Below, one piece after another: positions 47,085 through 57,007 of a stretch of 61,510 nt of DNA. The stretch comes from Candidatus Dechloromonas phosphorivorans (lineage in GTDB: Bacteria; Pseudomonadota; Gammaproteobacteria; Burkholderiales; Rhodocyclaceae): the NCBI GenBank assembly GCA_016709495.1, contig JADJMS010000027.1:1-61510 (forward strand), written 5' to 3'. Positions within the stretch are counted from its first letter, which is position 1, and each line of letters starts with the position of its first letter. The notes beneath the pieces are model-generated. The model saw only the letters and a list, made by a program, of their open reading frames with translations. It was not told the origin of the DNA and searched no databases. Made by a program: the position numbers and the translations under genes.

Positions 47085-47531
47085 ATGGATCTACGTAAAC
47101 TCAAAAAACTCATCGATCTGGTTCAGGAATCAGGCATTACCGAACTGGAAGTCACCGAGGGTGAGGAAAAAGTTCGTATCGCCAAAAATTACGGTCCGGT
47201 TGGTCAAATGCCGATGCAGCAATATGCGCCAGTGATGCAGGCTGTGGGAAGTGCTCCTGTTGTTAGTTCGGTTGATCTCGATGATGATTTGCCGGAAGGT
47301 CATGCTGTCAAGTCGCCTATGGTCGGTACCTTCTATCGTTCGCCATCGCCGGGTGCTGATGCATTTGTGCAAGTTGGCCAAACAGTCAAGGAAGGCGAAA
47401 CCTTGTGCATTATTGAAGCCATGAAGTTGCTCAACGAAATTGAGTCTGATGCATCGGGCGTGGTCAAGGCAATTTTGTTAGACAACGGCGAACCGGTCGA
47501 ATTCGGCGAACCCCTCTTTATTATTGGTTGA
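47085..47531 (+). CDS. accB: Biotin carboxyl carrier protein of acetyl-CoA carboxylase
   Basis: 148 residues. The C-terminal biotinyl domain has the EAMKL motif with the biotinylated Lys near residue 113. The N-terminus MDLRKLKKLIDLVQESGITELEV is typical. First committed step of fatty acid synthesis with AccC and AccAD. Ribosome site AGGGGGAA. Confidence 0.96.
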   Translation: MDLRKLKKLIDLVQESGITELEVTEGEEKVRIAKNYGPVGQMPMQQYAPVMQAVGSAPVVSSVDLDDDLPEGHAVKSPMVGTFYRSPSPGADAFVQVGQTVKEGETLCIIEAMKLLNEIESDASGVVKAILLDNGEPVEFGEPLFIIG

Positions 47532-47538
47532 TCGCGCC

Positions 47539-48897
47539 ATGTTCGGGAAAATCCTGATCGCGAATCGTGGGGAAATTGCCCTGCGCATTCAACGCGCTTG
47601 CCGTGAACTCGGTGTCAAAACCGTTGTTGTCCATTCCGAAGCTGATCGCGACGCGAAATATGTCAAATTGGCTGATGAGTCGGTTTGTATCGGCCCGGCA
47701 GCATCGAGTGCCAGTTATCTGAACGTACCAGCAATTATTTCGGCAGCCGAAGTAACCGATGCCGAGGCGATTCACCCTGGCTACGGTTTTCTTTCCGAGA
47801 ATGCCGATTTTGCTGAGCGCGTGGAGACATCCGGTTTTGTTTTCATTGGCCCACGCGCTGAAACCATCCGCCTGATGGGCGACAAGGTTTCGGCCAAAGC
47901 TGCCATGAAGGCCACGGGTGTGCCTTGCGTGCCAGGTTCTGAAGGCGAATTGCCGGAAGATCCCAAGGAGATTATTCGAGTTGCCCGCGCCGTGGGTTAT
48001 CCGGTAATCATCAAGGCGGCAGGTGGTGGCGGTGGTCGCGGCATGCGCGTTGTGCATACTGAAGCCGCGCTGCTCAATGCGGTACAGATGACTCGTCAGG
48101 AAGCGGGAAGTTTCTTCAATAATCCTGCGGTCTACATGGAAAAATACTTGGAAAATCCACGCCATGTGGAAATTCAGGTTTTGGCTGACGAATACAAAAA
48201 CGCCATCTATCTTGGTGAGCGAGACTGCTCGATGCAGCGCCGCCATCAAAAAGTTATTGAAGAAGCGCCGGCGCCCCACATTCCTGCGCGTCTGATTAGC
48301 CGCATTGGTGAGCGGTGTGCAGATGCCTGTCGCAAGATTGGTTATCGTGGTGCTGGTACCTTTGAGTTCCTCTACGAAAACAACGAGTTTTATTTCATCG
48401 AAATGAATACTCGGGTTCAGGTTGAGCACCCGGTGACTGAAATGATCACCGGCGTTGATATTGTTCAAGAGCAGATACGTGTGGCGGCAGGTGAGAAGCT
48501 ACGCTATCGCCAAAAGGATATTGTTTTCCGTGGTCATGCCGTTGAATGTCGCATTAACGCCGAAGATCCCTTTACGTTCGTGCCATGTCCCGGCAAGATC
48601 AGCTTTTATCATCCGCCGGGCGGCCCCGGTATCCGGGTTGATTCACACATTTATCAAGGCTATACCGTACCGTCACATTACGACTCCATGGTTGCCAAGG
48701 TGATTGCTTATGGCGATACCCGTGAGCAGGCCATTCGCCGGATGCGGATTGCACTCTCTGAAATGAGCATCGAAGGCATTAAGACCAATATTCCCCTGCA
48801 CCAGGAACTGATGCAGGATGCCCGGTTTGTCGAAGGCGGTACCAGCATTCACTATCTGGAACAAAAGCTTGCCGACAAGGGCGAAGTGAAGAAGTAG
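47539..48897 (+). CDS. accC: Biotin carboxylase
   Basis: 452 residues from the ATG at 47539 (MFGKILIANRGEIALRI), 7 bp after accB. ATP-grasp enzyme that carboxylates biotin on AccB. Motifs: KAAGGGGGRGMRVV, HVEIQVLAD, RDCSMQRRHQKVIEEAP, EMNTRVQVEHPVTE. Normal length. Confidence 0.96.
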   Translation: MFGKILIANRGEIALRIQRACRELGVKTVVVHSEADRDAKYVKLADESVCIGPAASSASYLNVPAIISAAEVTDAEAIHPGYGFLSENADFAERVETSGFVFIGPRAETIRLMGDKVSAKAAMKATGVPCVPGSEGELPEDPKEIIRVARAVGYPVIIKAAGGGGGRGMRVVHTEAALLNAVQMTRQEAGSFFNNPAVYMEKYLENPRHVEIQVLADEYKNAIYLGERDCSMQRRHQKVIEEAPAPHIPARLISRIGERCADACRKIGYRGAGTFEFLYENNEFYFIEMNTRVQVEHPVTEMITGVDIVQEQIRVAAGEKLRYRQKDIVFRGHAVECRINAEDPFTFVPCPGKISFYHPPGGPGIRVDSHIYQGYTVPSHYDSMVAKVIAYGDTREQAIRRMRIALSEMSIEGIKTNIPLHQELMQDARFVEGGTSIHYLEQKLADKGEVKK

Positions 48898-48900
48898 GCG

Positions 48901-49790
48901 ATGGGCTGGCAAAATGTCAGTTTTCTGACCGATGCGTCGCACGCAGAGCCTTTGTGCGACGCCCTTCTTGAGGCAGGGGCGTTGTCCGCCAGTATTGAAG
49001 ATGCGGATGCGGGGACGCCGGACGAGCAACCGCAGTTTGGTGAGCCTGGCTCGGTCAATTCACCGGGATGGACGCACTCCAAAGTGTTGGCCTTGTTCGA
49101 GCCGGATGCTGACGTCGCTATGATGCTGGCTGTTGCTGCCCTCGAAGTCGGTTTGAGCAAAGCGCCGTCATTTTCCATTGATGAGATTGAAGAACAAAAT
49201 TGGGTTCAGCTGACACAGTCGCAATTCGACCCAATTCGAATCTCAGAACGTTTGTGGATCGTTCCTTCATGGCATCAAATACCAGATCCGGCGGCGGTCA
49301 ATCTGATTCTTGATCCAGGCATGGCTTTTGGAACTGGCTCTCATCCGACGACCCGGCTTTGCTTGGAGTGGTTGGAGGGCAAGGTTAGCGCGCAGTGCTC
49401 CCTGCTGGATTACGGATGTGGTTCAGGAATTTTGGCCATCGCCGCAGCACGACTTGGTGCTGGGCGAGTAGCCGGGGTCGATATCGACCCGCAGGCTGTA
49501 GAAGCCGCTTATGCCAATGCTGAACGTAACGGGGTTAGCGCTTTATTTGCCGACTCGGCGCAACCGGTTGCCGGCGAGTATGATCTTGTCGTGGCTAATA
49601 TTCTTTCCAACCCATTGCGCGTTCTTGCTCCTGCTATTTGTGCCCATGTCCGTAGCGGTGGGCAACTTGCGCTTTCCGGAATCCTGCGTGAACAGGCTGA
49701 GGAAATTATTGGCATTTATTCGGCCTGGCTGCCCTTGACGGTAGCTGATACGCGCGAGGACTGGGTATGTCTGAGCGGTATAAAACCCTG

Positions 49791-49791
<1 letters not shown>
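48901..49791 (+). CDS. prmA: Ribosomal protein L11 methyltransferase
   Basis: 296 residues. SAM-dependent enzyme with LDPGMAFGTGSHPTTRLCLEWLE, SAM loop LLDYGCGSGILAIAAARLGAG and VVANILSNPL. It follows accC by 3 bp and overlaps the next gene (TGATG). Confidence 0.95.
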
Positions 49792-50745
<954 letters not shown>

Positions 50746-50754
50746 GATTCCACA

Positions 50755-51690
50755 ATGAATACGGTTATCTGCTGCTCGCTCGCATTCGACAACATCATGG
50801 TCTTTCCTGACCGCTTCAAGACTCACTTCCTGCCGGAGCAGATTCACATCCTGAATGTTGCTTTTCTGGTGCCGGAGATGCGTCGAGAATTTGGTGGCTG
50901 TGCGGGCAATATCGCCTATAACCTGATGCTGCTTGGCGGCAATCCGCTAATTATGGCCTCGGTGGGTGACGATGCGCCGGCTTATTTTGAGCGACTTGAT
51001 CGCTTGGGTTTGCCACGCGATCACGTGCGTCTCGTGCCAGGTACCTTTACAGCCCAAGCTTTCATTACTACCGATCTCGATGACAACCAGATTACCGCCT
51101 TCCACCCTGGAGCGATGACGTTCTCCCATCTCAACAAGGTTGAGCATGCCAAGAGTGTTGAACTAGGTATCGTTGCACCGGATGGTCGCGAGGGCATGAT
51201 GCAACACGCACGGGATTTTTCATCAGCCGGTATTCCCTTCGTATTTGATCCGGGCCAGGGACTGCCAATGTTTAGTGGCGACGAACTACTGCAGTTCATG
51301 GCGCTGGCGGATTACGCCTGTTTTAACGACTATGAGGCCAAGTTGCTGAGTGATCGTACCGGACGCAGCATTGAACAGCTTGCCACCGAAGTTCAAGCGT
51401 TGATCGTGACGCGGGGTGGTGCCGGCTCGGAAATTTATGCCGGTGGTCAACGTTATGACATCCCATGCGTTGAAGCTGATAATGTGATTGATCCTACAGG
51501 CTGTGGTGATGCTTACCGATCAGGTCTGCTCTATGGAATTGCGAACGGTTATGATTGGACGACGATAGGGCGTTTGGCTGCAGTGATGGGGGCAATCAAG
51601 ATTGCTCATCGCGGTGGCCAGAGCCATCAGCCGAGCCGTGAAGAAATCGCCGCTCGTTATCAACGTGCCTTTGGCACTATGCCTTGGTGA
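50755..51690 (+). CDS. PfkB-family sugar/adenosine kinase
   Basis: 311 residues. Ribokinase-fold kinase: FGGCAGNIAYNLMLLGGNP near the N-terminus and DPTGCGDAYRSGLLYGI with the catalytic Asp. In related betaproteobacteria this orthologue is called adenosine kinase; substrate cannot be fixed from sequence. Note Cys in DPTGCGD where Ala or Ser is usual. Confidence 0.88.
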   Translation: MNTVICCSLAFDNIMVFPDRFKTHFLPEQIHILNVAFLVPEMRREFGGCAGNIAYNLMLLGGNPLIMASVGDDAPAYFERLDRLGLPRDHVRLVPGTFTAQAFITTDLDDNQITAFHPGAMTFSHLNKVEHAKSVELGIVAPDGREGMMQHARDFSSAGIPFVFDPGQGLPMFSGDELLQFMALADYACFNDYEAKLLSDRTGRSIEQLATEVQALIVTRGGAGSEIYAGGQRYDIPCVEADNVIDPTGCGDAYRSGLLYGIANGYDWTTIGRLAAVMGAIKIAHRGGQSHQPSREEIAARYQRAFGTMPW

Positions 51691-51694
51691 AATG

Positions 51695-52149
51695 ATGAAA
51701 AAATCTTTCCTGCCCTTGATTCTGCTTGCAGTTGTAATACTTGGTGGTTGCGCCAGCAGCAAATCGGGTGATGTTTATACCCGGGACCAAGCACGTCGTG
51801 AACAAACTGTACGGATGGCAACTGTCGAATCGGTGCGCGAGGTGCTTATGGAAGGCACTAAATCAGGGGTTGGTACAGTTGCTGGGGCGGCGGTTGGTGG
51901 TATCGCTGGCAGTACTTTGGCGGCGGCAAGGGGGTAGCGGTGGCCGCTGTTATTGGCGCCGTCGCCGGTGGACTGGCTGGTGCGGCTGTTGAAGAAGGAA
52001 CTACCCGCAAAATGGCGCTGGAAATCACGGTCAGGCAGGATAATGGGCATATTGTCGCTATTGTGCAGGAGGGGGATCCCCGTGAATTTCGGCCCGGTGA
52101 TCGCGTGCGTATTATTTCCAGTGGCGGCGAGTCACGCATTACGCGCTGA
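51695..52149 (+). CDS. SlyB-like glycine-zipper outer-membrane lipoprotein, frameshifted
   Basis: A lipoprotein signal (MKKSFLPLILLAVVILGGCASS, lipobox LGGC) is followed by a glycine-zipper region (VGTVAGAAVGGIAGSTLGGGKGVAVAAVIGAVAGGLAGAA once repaired) and a C-terminal beta part (EITVRQDNGHIVAIVQEGD). The frame breaks near 51913-51918; one added G in the GG run restores it. About 151 residues when repaired. An ATG one codon upstream (51692) is also possible. Confidence 0.82.
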
Positions 52150-52200
52150 AACGTTCGCGTAAAAGTTCTGCAATAGCTGTGTAACCACAGTCTTTCAGAC

Positions 52201-52229
52201 TTGTTCTCCATCAACCCGATGGAGAACAA
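52201..52229 (+). promoter_or_regulatory. Perfect hairpin sequestering the olsB ribosome site
   Basis: TTGTTCTCCATC (52201-52212) pairs perfectly with GATGGAGAACAA (52218-52229) over a 5-nt loop. The GGAGA of the olsB ribosome site is in the right arm, and the ATG follows at 52231. There is no U tract, so it is not a standard terminator. Confidence 0.7.
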
Positions 52230-52230
52230 A

Positions 52231-52980
52231 ATGGAACATATACAAACAGCTGGCGAGGTCCAGCGAAAAAAACGGCCGAGTCTGACTGTTGGATTTGCTC
52301 ACGGGCAAAGCGAAATTATTGATGCGCAGCGGTTACGTTACCGTATTTTTGCCGGTGAAATGGGCGCCAATTTGCCGAGTCGCACACCGGGGGTTGATCA
52401 CGATATCTATGATCCCTATTGCGAACACTTGGTGGTGCGCGATACCCATAGTGGTGAGGTGGTAGGTACTTACCGTATCCTGTCGCCGGAAAAGGCGCGG
52501 AAGGTTGGTTACTATTCCGAAAATGAATTCGACCTGACCCGCTTGCAACACTTGCGCCCTCGCCTTGTTGAAATTGGTCGTTCTTGCGTGCATCCAGACT
52601 ACCGAAGTGGCGCGACGATTAGTTTGTTGTGGTCTGGTTTGGCGGAATACATGCTTAAGCATGGCTATGATTATCTGATGGGGTGTGCTTCGGTAAGCAT
52701 GGCAGATGGCGGGCATGCTGCAGCCAGTCTGTATAATCGTCTGGCTGACCATATGGGACCGCAGGAATACCGTGTTTTCCCGCGTTGTCCATTGCCGTTG
52801 GCTGCATTGCAGAATGACCGGCCGGCTGAAACACCGCCTTTGATCAAAGGTTATCTTCGCGCAGGGGCCTGGATTTGTGGCGAACCGGCTTGGGATCCAG
52901 ACTTCAATACCGCTGACCTGCCAATTTTGCTGCCAATGGCAAAAATATCCAGCCGCTATGCCAAGCACTATTTGGAGTAA
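52231..52980 (+). CDS. olsB: L-ornithine N-alpha-acyltransferase
   Basis: 249 residues from the ATG at 52231. GNAT-fold acyltransferase (Acetyltransf_5): DAQRLRYRIFAGEMGA, LVVRDTHSGEVVGTYRIL, EIGRSCVHPDYRSGATISLLWSGLAEYM. It attaches a 3-hydroxyacyl chain from ACP to ornithine, the first step of ornithine lipid synthesis. It is followed by olsA. Hairpin at 52201-52229 probably controls translation. Confidence 0.88.
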   Translation: MEHIQTAGEVQRKKRPSLTVGFAHGQSEIIDAQRLRYRIFAGEMGANLPSRTPGVDHDIYDPYCEHLVVRDTHSGEVVGTYRILSPEKARKVGYYSENEFDLTRLQHLRPRLVEIGRSCVHPDYRSGATISLLWSGLAEYMLKHGYDYLMGCASVSMADGGHAAASLYNRLADHMGPQEYRVFPRCPLPLAALQNDRPAETPPLIKGYLRAGAWICGEPAWDPDFNTADLPILLPMAKISSRYAKHYLE

Positions 52981-53039
52981 CAACACTGTACGAAACAAAT
53001 TTTCTGATTCGTGGTTATCGAATACTTCGCCTTGTTTTT

Positions 53040-53831
53040 TTGGTGCTCAGTGGTTTGCTGCTCACCTTGTGTCTTTTCCCTATTTGTAGAGATGCGGTAC
53101 GTTTACGTCTGAAGTCCAGCTGGGCGCTGGCTTTACTTGATGCACTGGGTGTCGAACTTGATGCAGATCTGACATATGCGGTTCCCGGTTCTTTATTGGT
53201 CGCCAACCACATTTCGTGGATCGATATTTATGTCATCAACGCCGCTTTGCCTGCTGCCTTTGTCTCAAAAGAAGAGGTTCGTCATTGGCCTGTTCTAGGA
53301 TGGCTGGCAGCGCGCAACGAAACGATTTTCCTGCGCCGGGGAAGCCGTGGGCACGCACGCATCATCAATCAGGAGGTCGCAGAGCGCTTGTTTAAAGGCC
53401 AGCATGTTGCAGTATTTCCTGAGGGCACGACGACCGACGGTCGCTCGCTTCTCCATTTTCACGCTGCGCTGCTACAACCTGCCTTGGCGGCCGGGAAGCC
53501 GGTATTGCCGGTGGCACTTTCCTACTGGGAAGTTGATGGCAGGCGCAGTCTCGCCCCTCGCTACGATGGGGATATCTCGCTAGGCCAATGCACGCGTGCC
53601 ATTCTCGGGCGCAAACGCTTGATTGCCCGTTTGCAAACGACACCTTTGCTTGGTCTGAACGGGGAAAACCGTAAGCAGGTTGCCGCAGAAGCCCGTGCGG
53701 CTATTTCTTTAGCGGCAGGGCTTCCCCTGGCAGGCAATCCACCTGAAACACCCGCCTATTTTCAAGCCGTACAGCCGTCAGATGACCACCCCATAAACAG
53801 CCTGAATCCAATGCCAACCGATTTGGCGTGA
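53040..53831 (+). CDS. olsA: Lyso-ornithine lipid O-acyltransferase
   Basis: PlsC-family acyltransferase completing ornithine lipids. NHISWID (HxxxxD), FLRRGSRGHA and FPEGTTTDG motifs; N-terminal membrane helix. The start is unclear: the open frame continues upstream to about 52986 with sensible sequence (YETNFLIRGYRILRLVFLVL) but without ATG; TTG 53040 and GTG 53043 are the first plausible starts. The 3' end overlaps the convergent apaH coding region by about 131 bp. Confidence 0.86.
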   Translation: MVLSGLLLTLCLFPICRDAVRLRLKSSWALALLDALGVELDADLTYAVPGSLLVANHISWIDIYVINAALPAAFVSKEEVRHWPVLGWLAARNETIFLRRGSRGHARIINQEVAERLFKGQHVAVFPEGTTTDGRSLLHFHAALLQPALAAGKPVLPVALSYWEVDGRRSLAPRYDGDISLGQCTRAILGRKRLIARLQTTPLLGLNGENRKQVAAEARAAISLAAGLPLAGNPPETPAYFQAVQPSDDHPINSLNPMPTDLA

Positions 53832-54527
53832 TTTGCAGGCCTAGTGCTGACCAGTGACCAGTCACCAGCACACTGTCAGCACTTTGGCGGTTGGGTACTT
53901 CGAACCATGGCAGGTGACCAGCCGGGGCATTGACCAGTTCGCCCTTGGTTTTGAATTCCATGACGCCATCCGGCGTACAAAACGCATACGCGTCATGGCA
54001 TTTACGATCACGCGCAAACGCTGCCAGCCGCTGAGTTCGTTTGACCAGCTCGCGGGCTCGCTCCCCCATAGGTTTAGTATGAACTCTCGGTAATTCGGCC
54101 CTGAAGCACTTTCTCGACTTCACGAAAGTTCGCGAGCCTGGATTGCCGACCATTGTGGTAAAAGTCCTGCATGCACCATGCAATAGTTGCCCTCGGTGTA
54201 GCAGAGTGGTTGGTGCCTAAGCCAGTCGAGCAACTCTTCACGATCCTTTGCATCGAGAATGCCCTGTAGCGTATCGTCCTTGCCACGATATTTGGCACCA
54301 CCTTCGGCGACCATCAACAGATATAAGTCATGATTTCCCAGCACGATCTGTGCTGCTGAACCTAGTGATTTGATCAAACGTAAGGTTTTCAGCGATTTCG
54401 GGCCACGATTTACCAGATCCCCGACCAGCCAGAGTCGATCACGTGCGGGATCAAAATGACAAATATCAAGTAAGCGTCGAAAGGAATCAAAACAGCCTTG
54501 GATATCGCCAATTGCAAGAGTAGCCAT
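53701..54527 (-). CDS. apaH: Diadenosine tetraphosphatase ApaH, multiple frameshifts
   Basis: Hydrolyses Ap4A to ADP. Metallophosphatase motifs: LAIGDIQGCFDSFRRLL, WLVGDLVNRGPKSL, VLGNHDLYLL. The C-terminal VTGHWSALGL and LDSGCLWGGHLTAVRLE are also present. Frame changes occur near 54125 (after IQAREL), near 54090 (GRI versus GRNYREF) and near 53985 (T run before CTPDGVMEF). Length when repaired is about 275 residues, normal. Several separate breaks suggest either low-quality consensus or decay. Convergent with and overlapping olsA. Confidence 0.87.
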
Positions 54528-54583
54528 GAAGTTAAGAAAATTTAAGTAAATGAATGAGAGTATGCACGGATTTGGACAAATAT

Positions 54584-54627
54584 ATTCATATAGGAGTAAA
54601 AATACAGTACAATAGTCCTATATGAAT
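54584..54627. promoter_or_regulatory. Palindrome spanning promoter and start codon of the TnpB-like gene
   Basis: ATTCATATAGGA (54584-54595) and TCCTATATGAAT (54616-54627) form a perfect 12-bp dyad with a 20-bp spacer. The spacer holds a -10-like TACAAT (54608-54613), and TTCATA in the left arm could be the -35. The ATG (54622) is inside the right arm, no ribosome site is visible, and the transcript may be leaderless. The layout suits autoregulation. Confidence 0.6.
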
Positions 54628-55215
54628 TCAAAGATCGTTCTTCGACTTGATACGGGTGCAGAGCAATTGGCATGCCTGGAGCGCTTGCAGGCAGCTTTTG
54701 CCGAGGTTTGCACCGCACTAGGGCCCATTGTTCAGGAAACACGTTGCTGGAATCGTGTAGCGCTTCATCACCTAACCTATCGCAAATTGCGTGAGCAGTT
54801 TCCTGCGCTGGGATCGCAAATGGTTTGCAATGCAATTTATTCGGTTTCACGCTCTGCTCGCCAGATGTTTCAGAATCGAGCCAGTCCTTGGTGCGTAGAT
54901 AAACGTCCCGATCAGCCGCTTCCCTTGCTGCGCTTTGCAGAAAGTGCGCCTGTCTATTTCGACCGGCATACGCTCAGTCTTCGCCGGGGGGGGCTGTCGA
55001 TGTATACCTTGGACGGTCGGCTGCGGTTTGAGGTTGGTTTGACACCGGGAGACGAGCAACTATTTCGGGAAGAAAAATTAAAGGAAATTCTGCTCTCGCG
55101 TGACGGACAAGGGTTTTTTTTGGTGTTTTCACTCGGGGGCGATGAAGTGGTTCAGGAAAGCGCGGAACTCCCGGAATACCTGATTGTTGTCGAGCCGGCA
55201 GTGCTGGCGGCCTAA
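54622..55215 (+). CDS. Stand-alone TnpB/IS605-OrfB N-terminal-like protein
   Basis: 197 residues. It resembles only the N-terminal part of TnpB: NRVALHHLTYRKLREQFPAL (44-63), the SQMVCNAIYSVSRSARQMF helix (65-83), VYFDRHTLSLRRGGLSMYTLDGRLRFEV (111-138) and FFLVFSL (165-171). The RuvC nuclease domain and zinc finger that follow in TnpB are absent, and the gene ends cleanly. No TnpA or IS200 end is seen nearby. It lies 19 bp upstream of the type I secretion ABC gene and is probably co-transcribed. A domesticated, nuclease-free RNA- or DNA-binding regulator is the inference; a mere IS remnant is the alternative. Confidence 0.7.
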   Translation: MNSKIVLRLDTGAEQLACLERLQAAFAEVCTALGPIVQETRCWNRVALHHLTYRKLREQFPALGSQMVCNAIYSVSRSARQMFQNRASPWCVDKRPDQPLPLLRFAESAPVYFDRHTLSLRRGGLSMYTLDGRLRFEVGLTPGDEQLFREEKLKEILLSRDGQGFFLVFSLGGDEVVQESAELPEYLIVVEPAVLAA

Positions 55216-55234
55216 TGGATTTTTTGGTACTTAA

Positions 55235-56985
55235 ATGATGAAAAAAAATATGATGCCTCGAACCGAGCTTGCCACGGTTCTCTTCTCGTTCCGCAAAGCT
55301 TTCTACACCGCGGGCTTGTTCAGTCTGTTTATTAACCTGCTTGGGTTGGTGCCGTCGATCTATATGCTCCAGGTGTACGACCGGGTTCTCCAGAGCAGGA
55401 ATGTGACAACACTGATCATGTTGACCGTCATCATGCTTGGCTTCTATGTCATGCTCAGTATGCTCGAACTGGCCCGCTCGAAGCTGCTGATTCGGGTTGG
55501 CGCACAACTCGACATGAAACTGAATAATCGTGTATTCGTCGCGTCTTTTGAAAGCAATCTGAAGCGTGCGGGTGGAAATGCTGGGCAGGCACTGGGGGAT
55601 TTGACCAACGTCCGGCAATTCCTGACGGGCAATGGTTTGTTTGCCTTCTTTGATGCCCCGTGGGCGCCGATCTATCTTGTTGTTATCTTTATGTTCCATC
55701 CTTGGCTAGGTGTATTCGCTATTGTTGCAGCCCTGGTCCTCTTCTCACTCGCATTATTGACCGAGTTGAGTACCCGCAAGCCATTGGCAGAAGCGCAACA
55801 CGTTGCTGCAGGTGCCAACAATTACGCCACCAACAACCTGCGCAATGCTGAAGTTATCGAAGCCATGGGAATGCTCGATAACCTTCGCAGTCGCTGGATG
55901 CAAAAACAAATGCGCTTCCTTGCCTTGCAAAATGAAGCGAGCGACAAAGCGGCAGTGATCTCTTCAGCCACCAAGTCAGTCCGCATTGCTGTTCAATCGC
56001 TGGTTCTCGGTGGTGGTGCCTTGCTTGTAATTGATGGTTCACTTACCCCAGGCGGCATGATTGCAGCATCCATTTTGCTTGGCAAAGCACTTGGCCCGGT
56101 TGAATTGGCGATTGGCGTCTGGAAACAATTGCTTGGAGCGCGTACCGCCTTTCACCGACTGGAGTCCTTGCTGCAGAGTAATCCGGAACGAAAGAACAGC
56201 ATGCTGCTACCGACCCCGATGGGTGCTCTGCAGCTTGAAGAAGTGACGGCAGCTGCACCGGGCAGCCAGGTCATGATTCTCAAAACATCGGCTTCAACGT
56301 ATCGCCAGGCGAAGTTGTAGGCGTAATTGGCCCCTCGGCATCCGGCAAATCAACACTCGCTCGCCTGCTTGTTGGCGTCTGGCCAACATTGGGTGGCAAG
56401 GTCCGCTTGGATGGTGCTGACATCTACACCTGGGATAAAAATCATCTAGGGCCATCCGTCGGCTATCTCCCTCAGGACATAGAACTCTTCGAAGGCAGCA
56501 TTGCAGAAAATATTGCCCGCTTTGGAGAGGTTGATCCGATCAACGTTGTAGAAGCAGCCAAAATGGCTGGTGTGCACGACATGATCCTGCATTTTCCGCA
56601 AGGCTACGACACCCATATTGGAGACTCCGGGAGTGGATTGTCCGGTGGTCAGCGTCAACGAATCGGCTTGGCTCGCGCCATATACGGCAATCCGAAATTC
56701 ATCGTACTCGACGAACCCAACTCCAATCTCGATGATGTTGGTGAAGCGGCACTCATAAAGGCAGTACAAGAACTGAAACAACGCGGCACGACGATCGTTT
56801 TGATAACACACCGAACCAGCATTATCGGAGCAGTCGACAAATTACTGCTCCTGGTCGATGGTGCCGTGCAATTATTCGGTCCCCGTGATCAAGTCCTGCT
56901 CGCAATCCAGCAACGCGCCCAGACGGCTGCCGCCCAAACCAACCAGACACCGCCTGCTGCAGTCACTGCAGTAATGACGGCCTGA
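55235..56985 (+). CDS. Type I secretion ABC transporter (PrtD-like), one frameshift
   Basis: Inner-membrane exporter of a T1SS. Membrane domain with six helices (LFSLFINLLGLVPSIYMLQVYDRVL, FDAPWAPIYLVVIFMFHPWLG). ATPase domain: VIGPSASGKSTLARLL (Walker A), LSGGQRQRIGLARAIYG (signature), FIVLDEPNSNLDD (Walker B). It lacks the C39 peptidase domain, so it accepts substrates with C-terminal signals. The frame breaks in an A4 run at about 56281-56284; an added A gives ILKNIGFNVSPGEVVGVIG. About 583 residues when repaired, normal for PrtD. Confidence 0.9.
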
Positions 56986-57007
56986 AGTTATAGTGGATGA
57001 AAATAGC

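Noticed and set aside
47524..47538. Earlier accC start at 47524
   Set aside because: It overlaps the end of accB; the ATG at 47539 begins the conserved MFGKILIANRGEIA.
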